Positions 45,764 to 56,216 are shown, counted from the stretch's first letter. The stretch is 64,000 nucleotides of DNA from Breviolum minutum Mf 1.05b.01 (GCA_000507305.1 DF239898.1:62001-126000), one strand, 5' to 3'. The notes: a model not told the origin generated them from the sequence alone. A program made the numbers and translations.

Positions 45764-46055
45764 GGAATCTCCGAGCTGTAAATGTGGAGTGCAGACTCAT
45801 CCTCCCTTACACGATGCCGAAAGTCACGGTTTTTGCGTCTGGATCCTCCGCTTGTGCAGCTTGGTCTTGGCAGGCTGTGCATCAACCAAGACTGCGCATG
45901 GACCTTCTGCAGGACATGGCCGGCTCTACAGCTTCTGCAGCGGCACGTGCACTTGACAACAGGCCAGATATTGTCAACAGAAATCAATTCAAAGTTGAAC
46001 TTGACAATGATTTTGCGAGCTTTGAAAACGACCTTCAGACGGGATTTGAGATACA
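45764..46055 (+). CDS. long coding exon, unrecognised
   Basis: Nearly 100 codons: NLRAVNVECRLILPYTMPKV, TVFASGSSACAAWSWQAVHQ, LRMDLLQDMAGSTASAAARA, VELDNDFASFENDLQTGFE. It ends at a donor CA|GTATAT. The exact acceptor is uncertain (GAG|, AAG| or CAG| options within 15 bp). It lies directly after the previous exon. A beta-rich start and an Ala-rich helix are visible. No family recognised. Confidence 0.52.
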
Positions 46056-46284
46056 GTATATTTGATTCATTTTGATTAGATTCTAACAGATAGATGATAT
46101 AAAACTTAAGATATAAATGACAATCAATCAAATGAATTCTGTTCCGGACCCAGCCAGCTTTCTCCCGTCGAGTGTTGCAAAAATTTGAAACACGCATCAG
46201 TGATGATCAAAGGAGGACCCTATCATATTGTAGCTCCGCGTACTATGTAACATTTCATATCTTATATCATTAAAATAACATGTC

Positions 46285-46395
46285 AAGCATTTCAACACAC
46301 ATCAGAACATTCTAGAATATTTCAGTACTCCTTCCCCAACATTTCAATACATTTCAGAACATTGCAGTACATTTCGCAACATTGCAGATGGTTTT
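46285..46395. repeat. degenerate ACATTTC/ACATTGC repeats
   Basis: A run of roughly 10-12-bp units built on ACATTTCAG, ATACATTTC and ACATTGCAG. Non-coding. Confidence 0.6.
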
Positions 46396-46576
46396 CGTCC
46401 ATTTTCAATCCCAAGCCCTCTTGTTGAAGAGTTTAGACTACTGGGGGCTCGTTGCAATTGGTATCAGTTTGTTTTTGATTTGATTCATGTTGAAAGTCAA
46501 ATTATGTTGAAACATTCAAGAATCTTCAAGTGAGAGCTCAAGCGGATGAAACATGAATTGAGAAAGATAATGCCAG

Positions 46577-46676
46577 GTTGGAGCATGCTGGGGAAGCCTG
46601 GGCCACTTTGCTGTCAGATGATGATGCAATCGCCAATGAAGCTGCCAGGCCGACTGCTTCGCCAAGACATGAAAGG
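46577..46676 (+). CDS. coding exon, unrecognised acidic segment
   Basis: After TGCCAG| the frame reads LEHAGEAWATLLSDDDAIAN then EAARPTASPRHER, to AGG|GTTGAG. Ala/Asp-rich and helix-prone. Good splice sites. Product unknown. Confidence 0.5.
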
Positions 46677-47096
46677 GTTGAGACGAGCATGTTATTTTTT
46701 GATGTTTTTTGTTTGGAACTCCCAAAATCGTATATCATGATGTAAGTTCTGAAGACCTCTGAAGTACTTTCATGCCAGGTACAATAGTATATTATAAGAT
46801 TTGCCGTCAAAGTGATGTAGCAACCATCACAACGAAAGCAAGACGAAAGCGAGACACATGGAATCAGGACACTGTACATTTGTATTTCGTGATTGGTGCT
46901 TGTTTCGAGAGGGTTATAAGCAAGGCAGCCTCTGGCTGATTTGGGTTCAGGCCAAGAAGGGACCTCTGAAAGCACCACGTTTGATATCGTTTAATGTCTT
47001 TTGAGTATCCAATGCTGTTCAATGCTTCTAAAGGCCAACTGAGCAAATGGATTGTGTCTTTGATCAACCTGGGTAGGCTCTCCTGGATGTTTCAAG

Positions 47097-47298
47097 ATCT
47101 TGGGACCGTTCGACATTTAAAGCCACGTTGAGGCGTGCTCTCATTGTGTACGCTGAAGCAGTGCGCGTGATGGCCCGCTCTGTGCGGCGGGCTGAGGCAA
47201 AAGTTGCTTCTGATGCATCGAAAGATTCTGCACCGCCACGTCCTTTTTTGGTCTTGATGACAGAGGCAGGCCTGAGTGACCTTGAGACAAAGACATAG
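47097..47298 (+). CDS. coding exon, possibly terminal, unrecognised
   Basis: After TTTCAAG| the frame reads SWDRSTFKATLRRALIVYAE, AVRVMARSVRRAEAKVASD, DSAPPRPFLVLMTEAGLSDL and ETKT, then TAG (47296-47298). An internal GC-type donor at GAG|GCAGGC would let it continue. A long basic amphipathic helix followed by a strand is visible. Strong coding character; family unknown. Confidence 0.52.
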
Positions 47299-47422
47299 AA
47301 TATCATAGAATATCATTGATGGAATAATAGTATACTAAAACTGGTTTCATGGGGAGAATGACCAGCAGCGCTCCTACGGTCCTACAGTATTCTGCAATAT
47401 TCTGCATTTGCCATTCCGGCAG

Positions 47423-47479
47423 GCAGCTCTTACAAGTGATGTGCGAGACATGTTGGAGGGCGACGGATTGACGCCGCTC
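47423..47479 (+). CDS. coding exon, unrecognised
   Basis: Nineteen codons between CCGGCAG| and CTC|GTCGGT, reading AALTSDVRDMLEGDGLTPL. The donor is only fair. It may follow the 47097 exon in the same gene. Confidence 0.35.
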
Positions 47480-48253
47480 GTCGGTGCCTCAAATATCCAC
47501 AGCTGTTTTTCTTGCGCGAGCTTCAGACCCGAAGCATTCCCAAACGCCATGACATAGAAACCTGAGTGGAATCGGTTTCGTACTACAGAACGCGATGCAA
47601 ATATACAATTTATGAGGATTCAATAGGATTCATATATCACATGTCAAATCTATGATGAATTCTATACTCTGTAGTGGATTCGACATGCGTGTTCCGTGTA
47701 TGGATATTATGGCATTCTCCAGAATTCCAAGACAGAGGTCACAGGCTTTTGTTCAACCTGTATGCTGATGAGTTGGAAAAAAACAACATGACAAAATGAA
47801 TAGAAAATAGTAGCCAATCAAAGAGTAGACAAATTGAAGAACCAAAGAGTAAACCATTAGCGCTTGTATATCCTGTTGCCGGGCCACAACAAGGTATAGA
47901 GCCAATTCAAGACATTCAAGACACTGCACGCTAAGGTCCTGCCAAGCTTTAGCAGTGAGGGTATAGTTGTGCCATCTCGGAGGAAGCAGCGAGGCAGGAG
48001 CTTCATTGAGATATGGTATTCGTGATATTAATATCTCATGAATCGGCATGAAAACGATGCAAACGAAGACCTACACTTGCATTGATTGATACACTTGATT
48101 CACCTTGATTCAAGTGGGAACAAAAGCGTTGCAGAGAAGAGCCGTACAAAACAACCTGCAATCCTATATTATTCACGTTATTCAGTGCCGGTTTATTGAT
48201 GTTTGTGGAGTTGTTGAATCATGTCCTGATCGACTTCAGCAATTCCACACCAG

Positions 48254-48367
48254 GCGAGACAGGTGCTGGAGAGGAGGCCAGCCCGTACTCGAAAGTGCGC
48301 ATGTCGGACATGCACACCTTGGAACACTTTAGAACTGGGAATTTGGGAGCCACGAGTCATCACTTCA
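48254..48367 (+). CDS. coding exon, unrecognised
   Basis: After CACCAG| the frame reads ETGAGEEASPYSKVRMSDMH then TLEHFRTGNLGATSHHF, to a donor A|GTGTCA. Phase 1 in. Mixed acidic linker and folded-looking part. Product unknown. Confidence 0.48.
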
Positions 48368-48445
48368 GTGTCACTGACCATGGGATACCATGAGACTCTT
48401 CACTCTTCATACGTCCGAGACAAGCAGTGATTCAAAGTTTTTCAG

Positions 48446-48509
48446 GTCGATGCAGAGGAGAATCTCTCGGAGAAGGTGGAACTCTCCTGGTGGCTGAAGC
48501 TGCTCGAAG
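48446..48509 (+). CDS. coding exon, unrecognised
   Basis: After TTTTTCAG| the frame reads VDAEENLSEKVELSWWLKLL then E. A GA-type donor (GAAG|GAACGA) is likely; the frame stays open further, but its composition changes. Product unknown. Confidence 0.4.
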
Positions 48510-49186
48510 GAACGAAGAAACAACATGCATCACATTGGTCAAGAAAATCACCCAATATCACCCTGCCTATCTATCCCTATCTCAACTCCACAATCGTACT
48601 ACAGTCTTTTGCAAAGTGTTACAAACAAAAGTCTTCCGCAAACTGCAGGCACCCTTCAGTGGTTTCTATCTTTCAAATGCACTACCTGCCCCTGGTGGTC
48701 AGTACTCTGTTAGTGCTCAGGATCAAGCTATGGAAGCTGACGGAGTACCGGCGCATTGTTTATCTAGAACCTCATCAGCAATTGAATTTCTGTAGCTTCG
48801 CAACCAAGTGCACTGGGGCGCATGACCTGCATTTTGTATTGACCATTTCACCAGTGATTTGATTTGATGCATGTGCATGAGCCTGACCAGCTTGTCCTGA
48901 GGATGCGGACATTCTGGTGCACCGGCCAATTGATGAGCTCTTCGCTCTCCCCGAAACTCATTTGAAGATATACTATACAGATGATCTCCATGTAAATCAT
49001 TGTACATCCATATAAATGGTGTATGATTGCATTGAGATATTCAGATATGAACATTGAATGGTGAAATATATTATGAAAACTGCATTTTAGACTTGGCAAA
49101 CCTGAAGGAATCGCGTAGGACATTACTGGTATCTTGTTTAAGCTTGACCGGATTTTGCACGTAGCCCACTAAAACTTAGACCTCAG

Positions 49187-49234
49187 CAACGATGAAACGC
49201 TATAGCTTGGCAGAACATATCTTGGAAGATTCTG
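49187..49234 (+). CDS. short coding exon
   Basis: Between CCTCAG| and the canonical donor CTG|GTGAGT: TMKRYSLAEHILEDS. The methionine could be a start codon of the SUI1 gene below, but the phase to the exon at 49425 does not match directly, so an exon may be missing. Confidence 0.38.
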
Positions 49235-49424
49235 GTGAGTCTCGCATAGATAACACAGCATTTGGCCCCTGACAACTTGAAACACTATGAAACACTGCTG
49301 GCCACTGGTTTATTCAAAGTGCTGCCACGGCTTCTGAAACACGGGTGGATTTGTCATCATTTGTTTAGCTTTCCGGGTGTTACGCTTGTCATCCCTTGTC
49401 ATTGCATGTCACAGCTGATTTGAG

Positions 49425-49473
49425 GATGAAGTTGTGTTGGCCGCTCCAGCGCACTTATCACGTGATGGGAAAG
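49425..49473 (+). CDS. exon upstream of a SUI1 domain (eIF1/DENR-like gene)
   Basis: The acceptor TTTGAG|GATGAA and donor AAAG|GTGCGA enclose DEVVLAAPAHLSRDGK. It ends in phase 1, and the next exon (49583) supplies the rest of a Gly codon, giving SRDGK-G-DVRKISVR. This is the expected linker just before a SUI1 domain. Confidence 0.52.
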
Positions 49474-49582
49474 GTGCGAAGCTTGCGAAGCCAAGAGAAA
49501 GCGCTTTGTTTTCTTTTCAATGATGTTTCAGATGTGGACATGAAATGCCATGAATGAATATATTTTCATTGTCTCCCCAGAG

Positions 49583-49641
49583 GTGATGTTCGGAAGATTT
49601 CCGTTAGGATCCAGAAACAACGCAGAAAGTATGTTACCACG
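49583..49641 (+). CDS. SUI1-domain exon (eIF1/DENR/eIF2D family)
   Basis: In the phase set by the exon at 49425, the frame reads DVRKISVRIQKQRRKYVTT, ending at ACG|GTTAAA. The pattern 'K-I-x-V/I-x-...-K-K-Y/F-V-T-x-V' is the first strand and basic loop of SUI1 domains. In eIF1, DENR and eIF2D these contact the small ribosomal subunit and mRNA start site. The rest of the domain was not found; a possible GGFVSAKQLDEALK follows at about 49,705 without a clear acceptor. Another frame is open, so this is probable, not certain. Confidence 0.5.
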
Positions 49642-49936
49642 GTTAAATCTCCATTCCTTTTTGCTTTACTTTTTCCATGCTTTTCAAATTCCTTGATATG
49701 TATGGAGGGTTCGTCAGTGCCAAACAACTTGACGAGGCTCTGAAATCTCCGTTGGTGTCATGAGTCTGCGGCCTGACAGGCGGGTCAGAGTCGAAAGCTG
49801 GATGATAGCAGAAGCAAATGGGCAAAATGAAACCGAGAGAGCTTCAATCTTCAATGATCTTGACGAAGTGAAAGTTCATGAAAATTCAATGTGTTTATTA
49901 TACAGGAGTCGCTGACGCGCACGGTACCTAAAGTAG

Positions 49937-50066
49937 TGCCCTCGACTCAAGGCGCATCTATGATGCCCTGGTAGCCTTTCTCTCTGCTGCAGCAGAACAC
50001 TTTGTTACTGCAGTCCGATCTGTAGACCAAATGCCGGAGTCTTGGATGTCTCCGGTGGATCAAATG
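49937..50066 (+). CDS. coding exon, unrecognised
   Basis: After AAAGTAG| (one base, then 43 codons): ALDSRRIYDALVAFLSAAAE, HFVTAVRSVDQMPESWMSPV, DQM, ending ATG|GTATTG. Helical first half. Clean coding character in a single frame. Product unknown. Confidence 0.52.
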
Positions 50067-50335
50067 GTATTGAAACGAAATGCTGAGATGAGCACATCTG
50101 TGATTGAATACTATAATCATGTCCTCTTCATTCTAGCTATCATTATTATTATCCTATTATGATGAGTGTAGAAGTTTCTTGCTTTTTTCCTGGCATTGGT
50201 TGACAAAAGTTTCTCTGGGCTCTAGTCCTCCTCAGTTGCTGTTTGACTTTTTGTTTTGCAATTGATGTGTTCCAATGTTGACTTGTGGCTGTGCCGCAAA
50301 GTGTATCAACACCTTCACTTTGGGGATGCGTCAAG

Positions 50336-50386
50336 GCTCCAGCACAGCTTCTTTGCCCGGCACTTCACATGGGGAGGATATCCCAG
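50336..50386 (+). CDS. short coding exon with GC donor
   Basis: Between CGTCAAG| and CCAG|GCAAGT: SSTASLPGTSHGEDIP. The donor GCAAGT is a textbook GC-type 5' splice site. A Ser/Gly-rich linker. Confidence 0.4.
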
Positions 50387-50804
50387 GCAAGTGATGTGGG
50401 GGCGAATTTTTTGTCATTCCTGCTTGATGCTTTGACCTGGATTGCTTGTTGGCTGCAAGAGACTTTGACGTAGAGATGCAGAGCCTGTTGACGTAGAGAG
50501 CCATTTCTGCGCTGTGAGAGTCTGAGCAGGTGGGAGGCTGGCTCTGGGCAATTTCTCGGTTGTATGGAGGCATGGCCGGGACGAGATGTGAGGCGTGCAC
50601 AGATATGTCGGTTGTATTGATTTGAAAATGGTTTGACACTGTGCAATATGACCAGCTCAGCCAAGTGAACGGGTGCTGGAAGTGCTCTCGCTGTAGAGTG
50701 AACATGGTAGAATAAATGGATCATAGTTCAGTATCAAGAAATCAAACACTCTATATATATCTCTATATACTATCTACCCAGAATCTACCCTAATTCTTTC
50801 TCAG

Positions 50805-50884
50805 GTTTCACACCTGGAATGGGGACTGGGCAATCAAGTTCCGAAAGCCTGGCCTCCAGACACAAACCATTGAGAAAGCTGATG
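50805..50884 (+). CDS. coding exon, unrecognised
   Basis: After TTCTCAG| the frame reads FHTWNGDWAIKFRKPGLQTQ then TIEKAD, to G|GTTTTT. It ends in phase 1 and can join GA|TTT at 51010 to read ADG-FAIDEPWGSCR. Trp-rich beta-like start. Product unknown. Confidence 0.52.
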
Positions 50885-51009
50885 GTTTTTATGATTGGTA
50901 TCTATTCAATTATTATTCTATTGGATAGTCTTTGCTAAATATTGACAAATTGTGATAAATTGTGATACATTTTGCACATCATTTGTTGAGCACAATCGGC
51001 ACCCTCCAG

Positions 51010-51232
51010 GATTTGCCATTGATGAGCCCTGGGGAAGTTGCAGACAGTGACCTCTTCGTTTCGTCATTGGGCAAGGCCCGGAGCCGAAGTTTTGGACGTT
51101 TCGTGGGGAGCATCGAGTGTCGAGTCGAGCTTTGAGGTCTGCGTGCTGCCGCCACGCTATGACTTCTGTGTGTCGTATCCAGCACTTGTCGCAGGGATGG
51201 ACTCTCCAGAATTCCAGGAGGCACGAACGTAA
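51010..51232 (+). CDS. coding region open in several frames, unrecognised
   Basis: After CCTCCAG| three frames look protein-like: FAIDEPWGSCRQ (phase-matched to 50805-50884); LPLMSPGEVADSDLFVSSLG then KARSRSFGRF; and, from about 51,038, RPGAEVLDVSWGASSVESSF then EVCVLPPRYDFCVSYPALVA, ending in TAA. It probably holds two exon ends or a frame change. Only transcripts can resolve it. Confidence 0.4.
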
Positions 51233-51334
51233 TGTCAGAAAATGCTTTGGAGAACCGCCGTTAATTGATGTTATAAATTATAAAATGTATTTAAATGTCG
51301 TAAGTCATAAGCATTCATAAGCCGACTTTGTCAG

Positions 51335-51423
51335 GCTGAGCTGGCTGTCCAGTTTCCTCAGCCTGGAGAGCAGCCATTGGAGAACAATTTCGAGGGATTG
51401 TTGCGAGCGCGATTGCTGCATTG
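51335..51423 (+). CDS. coding exon, unrecognised
   Basis: After TTTGTCAG| the frame reads AELAVQFPQPGEQPLENNFE then GLLRARLLH. The 3' end is probably a GA-type donor (TG|GACAGG). The antisense ORFs here look like shadows. Confidence 0.48.
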
Positions 51424-51730
51424 GACAGGGCCACGACGACACTGATTTGGAATAGCAAGGGATAGGGATTGTAAAGCCTGTGGAGGCCATAGGTTCCACA
51501 GATTAGGGACAGCAAGGGAAAGGCAGTTTAAAGCACAGCCAAGCTACAGTTTCTTCATAGTGAAACATATGAAATGCATGGATTTGATCCAAGTGGACCT
51601 GGACGGATTTTGAAAGTTTTCTTTGTACAAAGGCCTCTGTCGGATTTCATTTCTGTCCAGCTTTTGAGGAAAGCCTTGGATGCACTACTTGTCCTTGTCC
51701 CGAACAACATTTGATAATTTATGGTGGCAG

Positions 51731-51829
51731 GCACACACAGAGCTTTGTGAAGAGGCTGACACTATGGCAGCAAAAATCCGTACGGTCATGTACAGCCAGA
51801 AACAGCAAGAGTTTATAGAGGAGTATGAA
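51731..51829 (+). CDS. coding exon, unrecognised helical segment
   Basis: Exactly 33 codons between GTGGCAG| and GAA|GTATAAG: AHTELCEEADTMAAKIRTVM then YSQKQQEFIEEYE. Strong donor. Coiled-coil-like charge pattern. Product unknown. Confidence 0.58.
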
Positions 51830-51946
51830 GTATAAGAAGTGTTGTCAAGGCAACTCTCAATTTTTGACTTTGGCCAAGCCTAAAAGTGGTTGAAATATGC
51901 TGAAACCGTCGGCTGCACTAAGGAGTCTCGCAAATTTCTTGACAAG

Positions 51947-52075
51947 CAAGCGAAGCCAATGCACCCGATGCAGCCTTGCCGCTTCAATTGCGAATCATTG
52001 TGAAGCCTTCTCGCAACCGTGCTCAGCAAAACATTCCAGAAAAAAGGATCAACTCCGCACAAGAGAAAGCTGAGG
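51947..52075 (+). CDS. coding exon, unrecognised
   Basis: After TGACAAG| the frame reads SEANAPDAALPLQLRIIVKP, SRNRAQQNIPEKRINSAQEK, AE, to a GC-type donor. The segment QLRIIVKP is strand-like, followed by a basic helix. The minus-strand frame over it contains no good splice sites. Confidence 0.5.
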
Positions 52076-52495
52076 GCTGAGTATCTTGAATAACTCAAAA
52101 TTCAAATTATTATCCTACGACCTATGATATTTGAATGTTTTTTGAGTCGAAATTTGTTTGATTTGTGGGAAATCAGTTCCATTTGACCATGCATTAATAT
52201 TATAGTGCCCCTTACATCAGTGTAGGGTAGGTTAAGTGCTTGTATCATCATGCCATCATGTCAAGGTATTTGAGTCATTTGAGTGTCTCCAACATGGCAC
52301 ATGATTTTTCCAGTATAGACTACGATTTGCTGAAGTTTTTGGCTAGCACAGCTGCACATCCAACTACTGGAGTCTTGTGGCTTGTGCCACTGATTAAAAT
52401 GCTTTAAAAGCAGATTAAATGCAGATTAACATGCATTAAATGCTAAAAATACATTTCCATACGTACAATTCCATGATTTCATATGTTACTTACAG

Positions 52496-52613
52496 GCCTG
52501 GAAGTATAGAGATACCAGCGCCATGCCGCTCAGCATTCTTTGGGGTTCTTCTGCATTTGAGCTGGTGCACAAGCACGCAGCTCGTCTGCTCATCTTGCAA
52601 AGGAATCAGATTT
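52496..52613 (+). CDS. coding exon, unrecognised
   Basis: After CTTACAG| the frame reads AWKYRDTSAMPLSILWGSSA then FELVHKHAARLLILQRNQI, to T|GTTAGA. It carries a hydrophobic helix. Probably the same gene as the neighbouring exons. Confidence 0.5.
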
Positions 52614-52657
52614 GTTAGACTCTTTGACACGTTGCTTTTGCATTGATAGTGTTTCAG

Positions 52658-52761
52658 ATGAAAGAGCATGAAAGAGCAATGTTTGCATGGTCTTTCAAAC
52701 TCACACTTTGCGGTTCGATCAAAAGATCAGACAATTCAGATCGATTCAGCACTTCAGCAAG
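52658..52761 (+). CDS. coding exon, unrecognised
   Basis: After GTTTCAG| the frame reads MKEHERAMFAWSFKLTLCGS then IKRSDNSDRFSTSAR, to AG|GTTGGC. A second frame running further (GWPGYPGILAKFSRNGRLFE then TQRPKRLQEGKLVAL) is also coding-like up to 52,870, so two overlapping interpretations remain. Confidence 0.42.
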
Positions 52762-53005
52762 GTTGGCCCGGTTATCCTGGAATCTTGGCCAAATTCTCTA
52801 GAAACGGCCGGTTGTTTGAGACGCAGAGACCCAAGAGGCTGCAGGAAGGAAAGCTCGTAGCACTCTGTGAGGGCGTGGACACAGAAAATAGATGAATATG
52901 TTGTAATAACTAACCGATATACCTTTGCTCCCGCCGCCCCAGTAACAGTACGCTCACATATTATATACATTTATAATATTATATATTTTTTATTTATACC
53001 CACAG

Positions 53006-53044
53006 AAGATCTTTGAGAACCCACTCATGCCAAAAGTTCTTCAG
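53006..53044 (+). CDS. short exon before a transmembrane exon
   Basis: Thirteen codons between CCCACAG| and CAG|GTGGAA: KIFENPLMPKVLQ. Phase 0 on both sides; it can join the exon at 53159. Confidence 0.45.
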
Positions 53045-53158
53045 GTGGAATTTCAATCCACTCACCTTTCTAGAAAACATCAGCCAAACAAGATCTAGTG
53101 CTTCCTTTCTAACATGTTTCTAAGTTGTTCACAAAGCACTGAAAGTGATTCTTCCAAG

Positions 53159-53222
53159 GTGATATGGATCACCGCAGCCATTGCTCTTTCCATCACCACC
53201 GCAGCAATCATCTACTGGTTCT
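53159..53222 (+). CDS. exon encoding a transmembrane helix
   Basis: After TTCCAAG| the frame reads VIWITAAIALSITTAAIIYW then F, to the canonical donor T|GTGAGT. A 20-residue hydrophobic segment typical of a single membrane span. With the preceding exon this suggests a membrane-anchored protein. Family unknown. Confidence 0.5.
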
Positions 53223-53515
53223 GTGAGTCAAGAAGGCAGATCCAGATACAGTTTTCAATACATTTGATATGACATTGACAATCATTGACATAGATACTTC
53301 GACTAGATTAGATAGACTGACTTCGGACGACATGAGCGTTCCTTTGCACTGGATTTTATGGGACAAAGAATCTGCAGCATTCAACAAACATCAAGCAGGA
53401 ATCATAGACGCGAGAACAAGGTGGCAAGATTGAGCACTCGTACAAGATTACACTGTCACTGTACGAATTTAAACTGACTATTTGTGGTTGCTGACTGACA
53501 GTCTGACATTCTGAG

Positions 53516-53573
53516 TTGAATGGAAAAGCTCTAGCACCGAGCCAGGCTCACGCGAAAGCAGCTGCAGCACCAG
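53516..53573 (+). CDS. short coding exon, Ala-rich
   Basis: Between TTCTGAG| and the perfect donor CAG|GTAAGT: LNGKALAPSQAHAKAAAAP. Linker-like composition. Confidence 0.42.
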
Positions 53574-54512
53574 GTAAGTCTAAACATGGAGGTGCGCTTG
53601 GCGAGACTTGGCTGAAACAGGGACCGCCGCACACAGTTGCACACCGGCTTTCTTCAACATTCTCCATAATTCTCCCGTTTTTCCCCTCCAGTTCTTGTGA
53701 AAACCTAACAAACTTTGGTCATCTCCACTTCTGCTTGCCTATAGATGCATTTTACTGAGGAGAACTATATGCTACTTTCCCTTCCAAATTTGTGTGTTGG
53801 CTTGTGCGACATTGGTTTTTCCATCAACGGAATCTTGGACAGCATGGTGGCTTCTCTCTTTCGCAGCTTTAAAAGGTCACCCCGCACAGAGCTTACGCAG
53901 TTGAGATTGATAGAGATTGATTGGACATGAGGGTACATAATTTTGCAATAATGTTAATACGGTACATTTGAATCCAATTGATCAATCGAGTCTTATAAAA
54001 CGTGAGCAATGTCGCGAGCTCCGTGCCATGTGAATTCGGAGTTTTGAAGCTATGAGGGGTCGGTGGTCGGGGTTGGGCTTTGATTGTTGGTGGCTGCATT
54101 TTTTGAGCCGACAGATCATGTCCAGAAGTCATTTTCAGTCCAGGAGTCACTGTGATGCAAAGCCCTTCGACGATCTGCAACATCACAGAGTGTGAACCAT
54201 ATGCACCTTTTCACACCTCACCCCACAAACTCAAATCAGTGGAGGTTGAAGTTGAGACGCCTTCAGTGGACTGAGATTGATTGAATTGGGTTTATTCAAT
54301 CCAAGGCATACTCCCTGGAGATGGTGATGGCAGTTGCTGCAAGTGTCGTGATGGGTTGCCCACCAGCTGCACTTGAGATAAGACAGATAAGACTTGCTGA
54401 AAGCTAAGTTTTGAGATATTTTGCCAAGCTTCATGAAGGAAAGGTTTACTACAAGACACATGCCGCTAAGCCATGCTAAGCCTACCTTCTAAACACAATC
54501 TAAACACAACAG
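53574..54512. other. stretch with no supported gene
   Basis: No convincing exon. Contains ordinary mixed DNA and short open frames. Confidence 0.4.
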
Positions 54513-54581
54513 GCGAGGACACCTTACAGAATAGAAGTTGCAGTTGATTTACCGGATTGGTTCGCTCACAATGTCACCCAG
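54513..54581 (+). CDS. coding exon, unrecognised
   Basis: Exactly 23 codons between CACAACAG| and CAG|GTTTAG: ARTPYRIEVAVDLPDWFAHN then VTQ. Unambiguous frame. It joins the next exon after a gap of only 23 nt that contains a stop, so the gap behaves as an ultrashort intron. Confidence 0.55.
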
Positions 54582-54604
54582 GTTTAGTTCAATACTATTT
54601 GCAG

Positions 54605-54642
54605 GCCCTCGGCGGAGGTGTCTCAGCAAATTATGTCTTGGT
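54605..54642 (+). CDS. small coding exon, unrecognised
   Basis: After TTTGCAG| the frame reads ALGGGVSANYVL. With the canonical donor GT|GTGAGT it ends in phase 2 and joins the exon at 54665 after just 22 nt, reading ANYVL-V-VLGIEAAQ. Confidence 0.45.
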
Positions 54643-54664
54643 GTGAGTTGCAGCGATGTTGCAG

Positions 54665-54761
54665 CGTACTTGGCATCGAAGCAGCACAGAAACCGAGATT
54701 TTTTTCCATGTTTTGCAAGCTGATTTCTAGCGACTGGATGTCGGATGTGTTTGATACGTTT
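54665..54761 (+). CDS. coding exon, unrecognised
   Basis: After GTTGCAG| the frame reads VLGIEAAQKPRFFSMFCKLI then SSDWMSDVFDTF, to a GT donor. The LGIEAA words occur in RNA-polymerase large subunits, but the rest does not match, so I make no assignment. Confidence 0.45.
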
Positions 54762-54797
54762 GTTCGTGTTTGCATTTAATTTGCATGTGTGCTTGAG

Positions 54798-54904
54798 GAA
54801 TCAAAAGTAACCTGTCAAAAAAATTGCTGGAGAAGACGCCAGAGATGAAATGGTGGATGCCATCTTACCTCGGAGGATCATTTCAGCACGATGCAATTGA
54901 CTCA
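54798..54904 (+). CDS. coding exon, unrecognised
   Basis: After GCTTGAG| the frame reads IKSNLSKKLLEKTPEMKWWM then PSYLGGSFQHDAIDS, to TCA|GTCCCC. A second frame (KIAGEDARDEMVDAILPR) is also open. Product unknown. Confidence 0.45.
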
Positions 54905-55274
54905 GTCCCCACATGTTGTTTGTATTTTATATTTTGAATTTTTATGTACTGTATTTTTCCCATATTCCGCAAAGAGCTGCGCACCTGTTCTCAAAGAATG
55001 ATTTCGTTCCTGCTGGGTAGTTGATGTTGCAAGATATTGCAAGATGTCAAGATGTGATTCTCCCAGACCATGGCCAACCACACTGCAACAGAAAGTCATG
55101 TCAGAATATGCGTAGGATATGAGAAGAAATCCAGACATGATTACAACTCATGAATTCCCACAGCCATTCGATTCATAACTAACCATTGCGCAGATGTTTT
55201 CTAATGTTTTAATCTTTTGACTTCTCGACAATCTTCAGTGGCTTTAGCTTTCTACTTTTGCAATAATTTTGCAG

Positions 55275-55401
55275 CATGGTGACAGGAGTAAATGATATGC
55301 TCCCTGGCATGGGCTTCTTTTATAGCCGACAGCCTCACTCTTTGGCTTTACCAGACATTCATCGCGCGCGTCTTGGCATCACAGTATCAGATGGGTTGTC
55401 G
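55275..55401 (+). CDS. coding exon, unrecognised
   Basis: After TTTTGCAG| comes one base and 42 codons: MVTGVNDMLPGMGFFYSRQP, HSLALPDIHRARLGITVSDG, LS, to TCG|GTTTCA. Single clear frame with good sites. Reads like a folded beta-rich domain. Family unknown. Confidence 0.58.
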
Positions 55402-55444
55402 GTTTCAATATCTTGCTCCATAACACTGTTCATTTCTGCTTGAG

Positions 55445-55551
55445 TGCATTGAAGCTCCGGCTCTCCGATGCTCTCTGCAACATTTCTTTGACTAAGGGTC
55501 AAGCTGGTCGAGATGTTCATGTGGATCTACATGATCACCACTGCGGTGCAG
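55445..55551 (+). CDS. coding exon, unrecognised
   Basis: The frame reads ALKLRLSDALCNISLTKGQA then GRDVHVDLHDHHCGA, to G|GTCAAG. The acceptor is uncertain because the phase does not match the previous exon directly. His/Asp/Cys-rich end (HDHHCG). Confidence 0.42.
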
Positions 55552-55939
55552 GTCAAGACATAATTGGGTACTCAAGAAATTTTATGAAATGCATGGTATT
55601 GATATGCTTTACTCACCCAAATGATTTACAGTGTATTTGCCCTGAGCCGACTTTCTCTTAACCCAGTTGACATCCGGCTTTGTTAAATTGCCACTTGCTA
55701 GGTACCAATTTCAATGAATTTGATTTTCATTTGTCAATGATTCGTTTGAGCGAAGAGTAGAAGAAATCGCTGTGTGGACAGGAGCATGGATAGGCCCGTA
55801 AAGACTTGCACAATATCAGCATGAATACTGATATAATATATATAACATAACATGTATTATATGTATTTATATATATATATACGTATAATACTCTTGTTCT
55901 GCACGCATTTTCCACCCGCTTTCCAAAACTGCACTTCAG

Positions 55940-56038
55940 AAAGAGGTGAGCTTCAGCGTCGTTCCAACGCCAGTCTACAAAAACAAGGACTCCGATTTAT
56001 CCCTGGAAGACACTGGACGTACTCAATGCATGTCAAAG
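55940..56038 (+). CDS. coding exon, possible GOLD/p24-like gene
   Basis: Exactly 33 codons between CACTTCAG| and AAG|GTAAGC: KEVSFSVVPTPVYKNKDSDL then SLEDTGRTQCMSK. It joins 56217 in phase 0. A second frame is open but lacks the phase match. Confidence 0.5.
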
Positions 56039-56216
56039 GTAAGCTGGAGTGCCAGCAAACACTTGACTCGATAGGTTGCTGGAAGTCGTATTGCCTACCG
56101 CATTTGCAGTCCCCTGTTTTGGTCTTTGTTGCAGTCAAATTACACATTCTAGAGCAATACGCTCCAACAGACCAAGATAATGCGTAAAATATGTTTATAT
56201 ACTGTATGTAGACAAG

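Noticed and set aside
45634-46197. 187-codon minus-strand ORF opposite the exons at 45.5-46.1 kb
   Set aside because: The plus strand has matching splice sites and better codon use. The minus frame is its shadow.
54665-54690. RNA polymerase largest-subunit match (VLGIEAA)
   Set aside because: Only seven residues match, and the following sequence has none of the conserved polymerase features.
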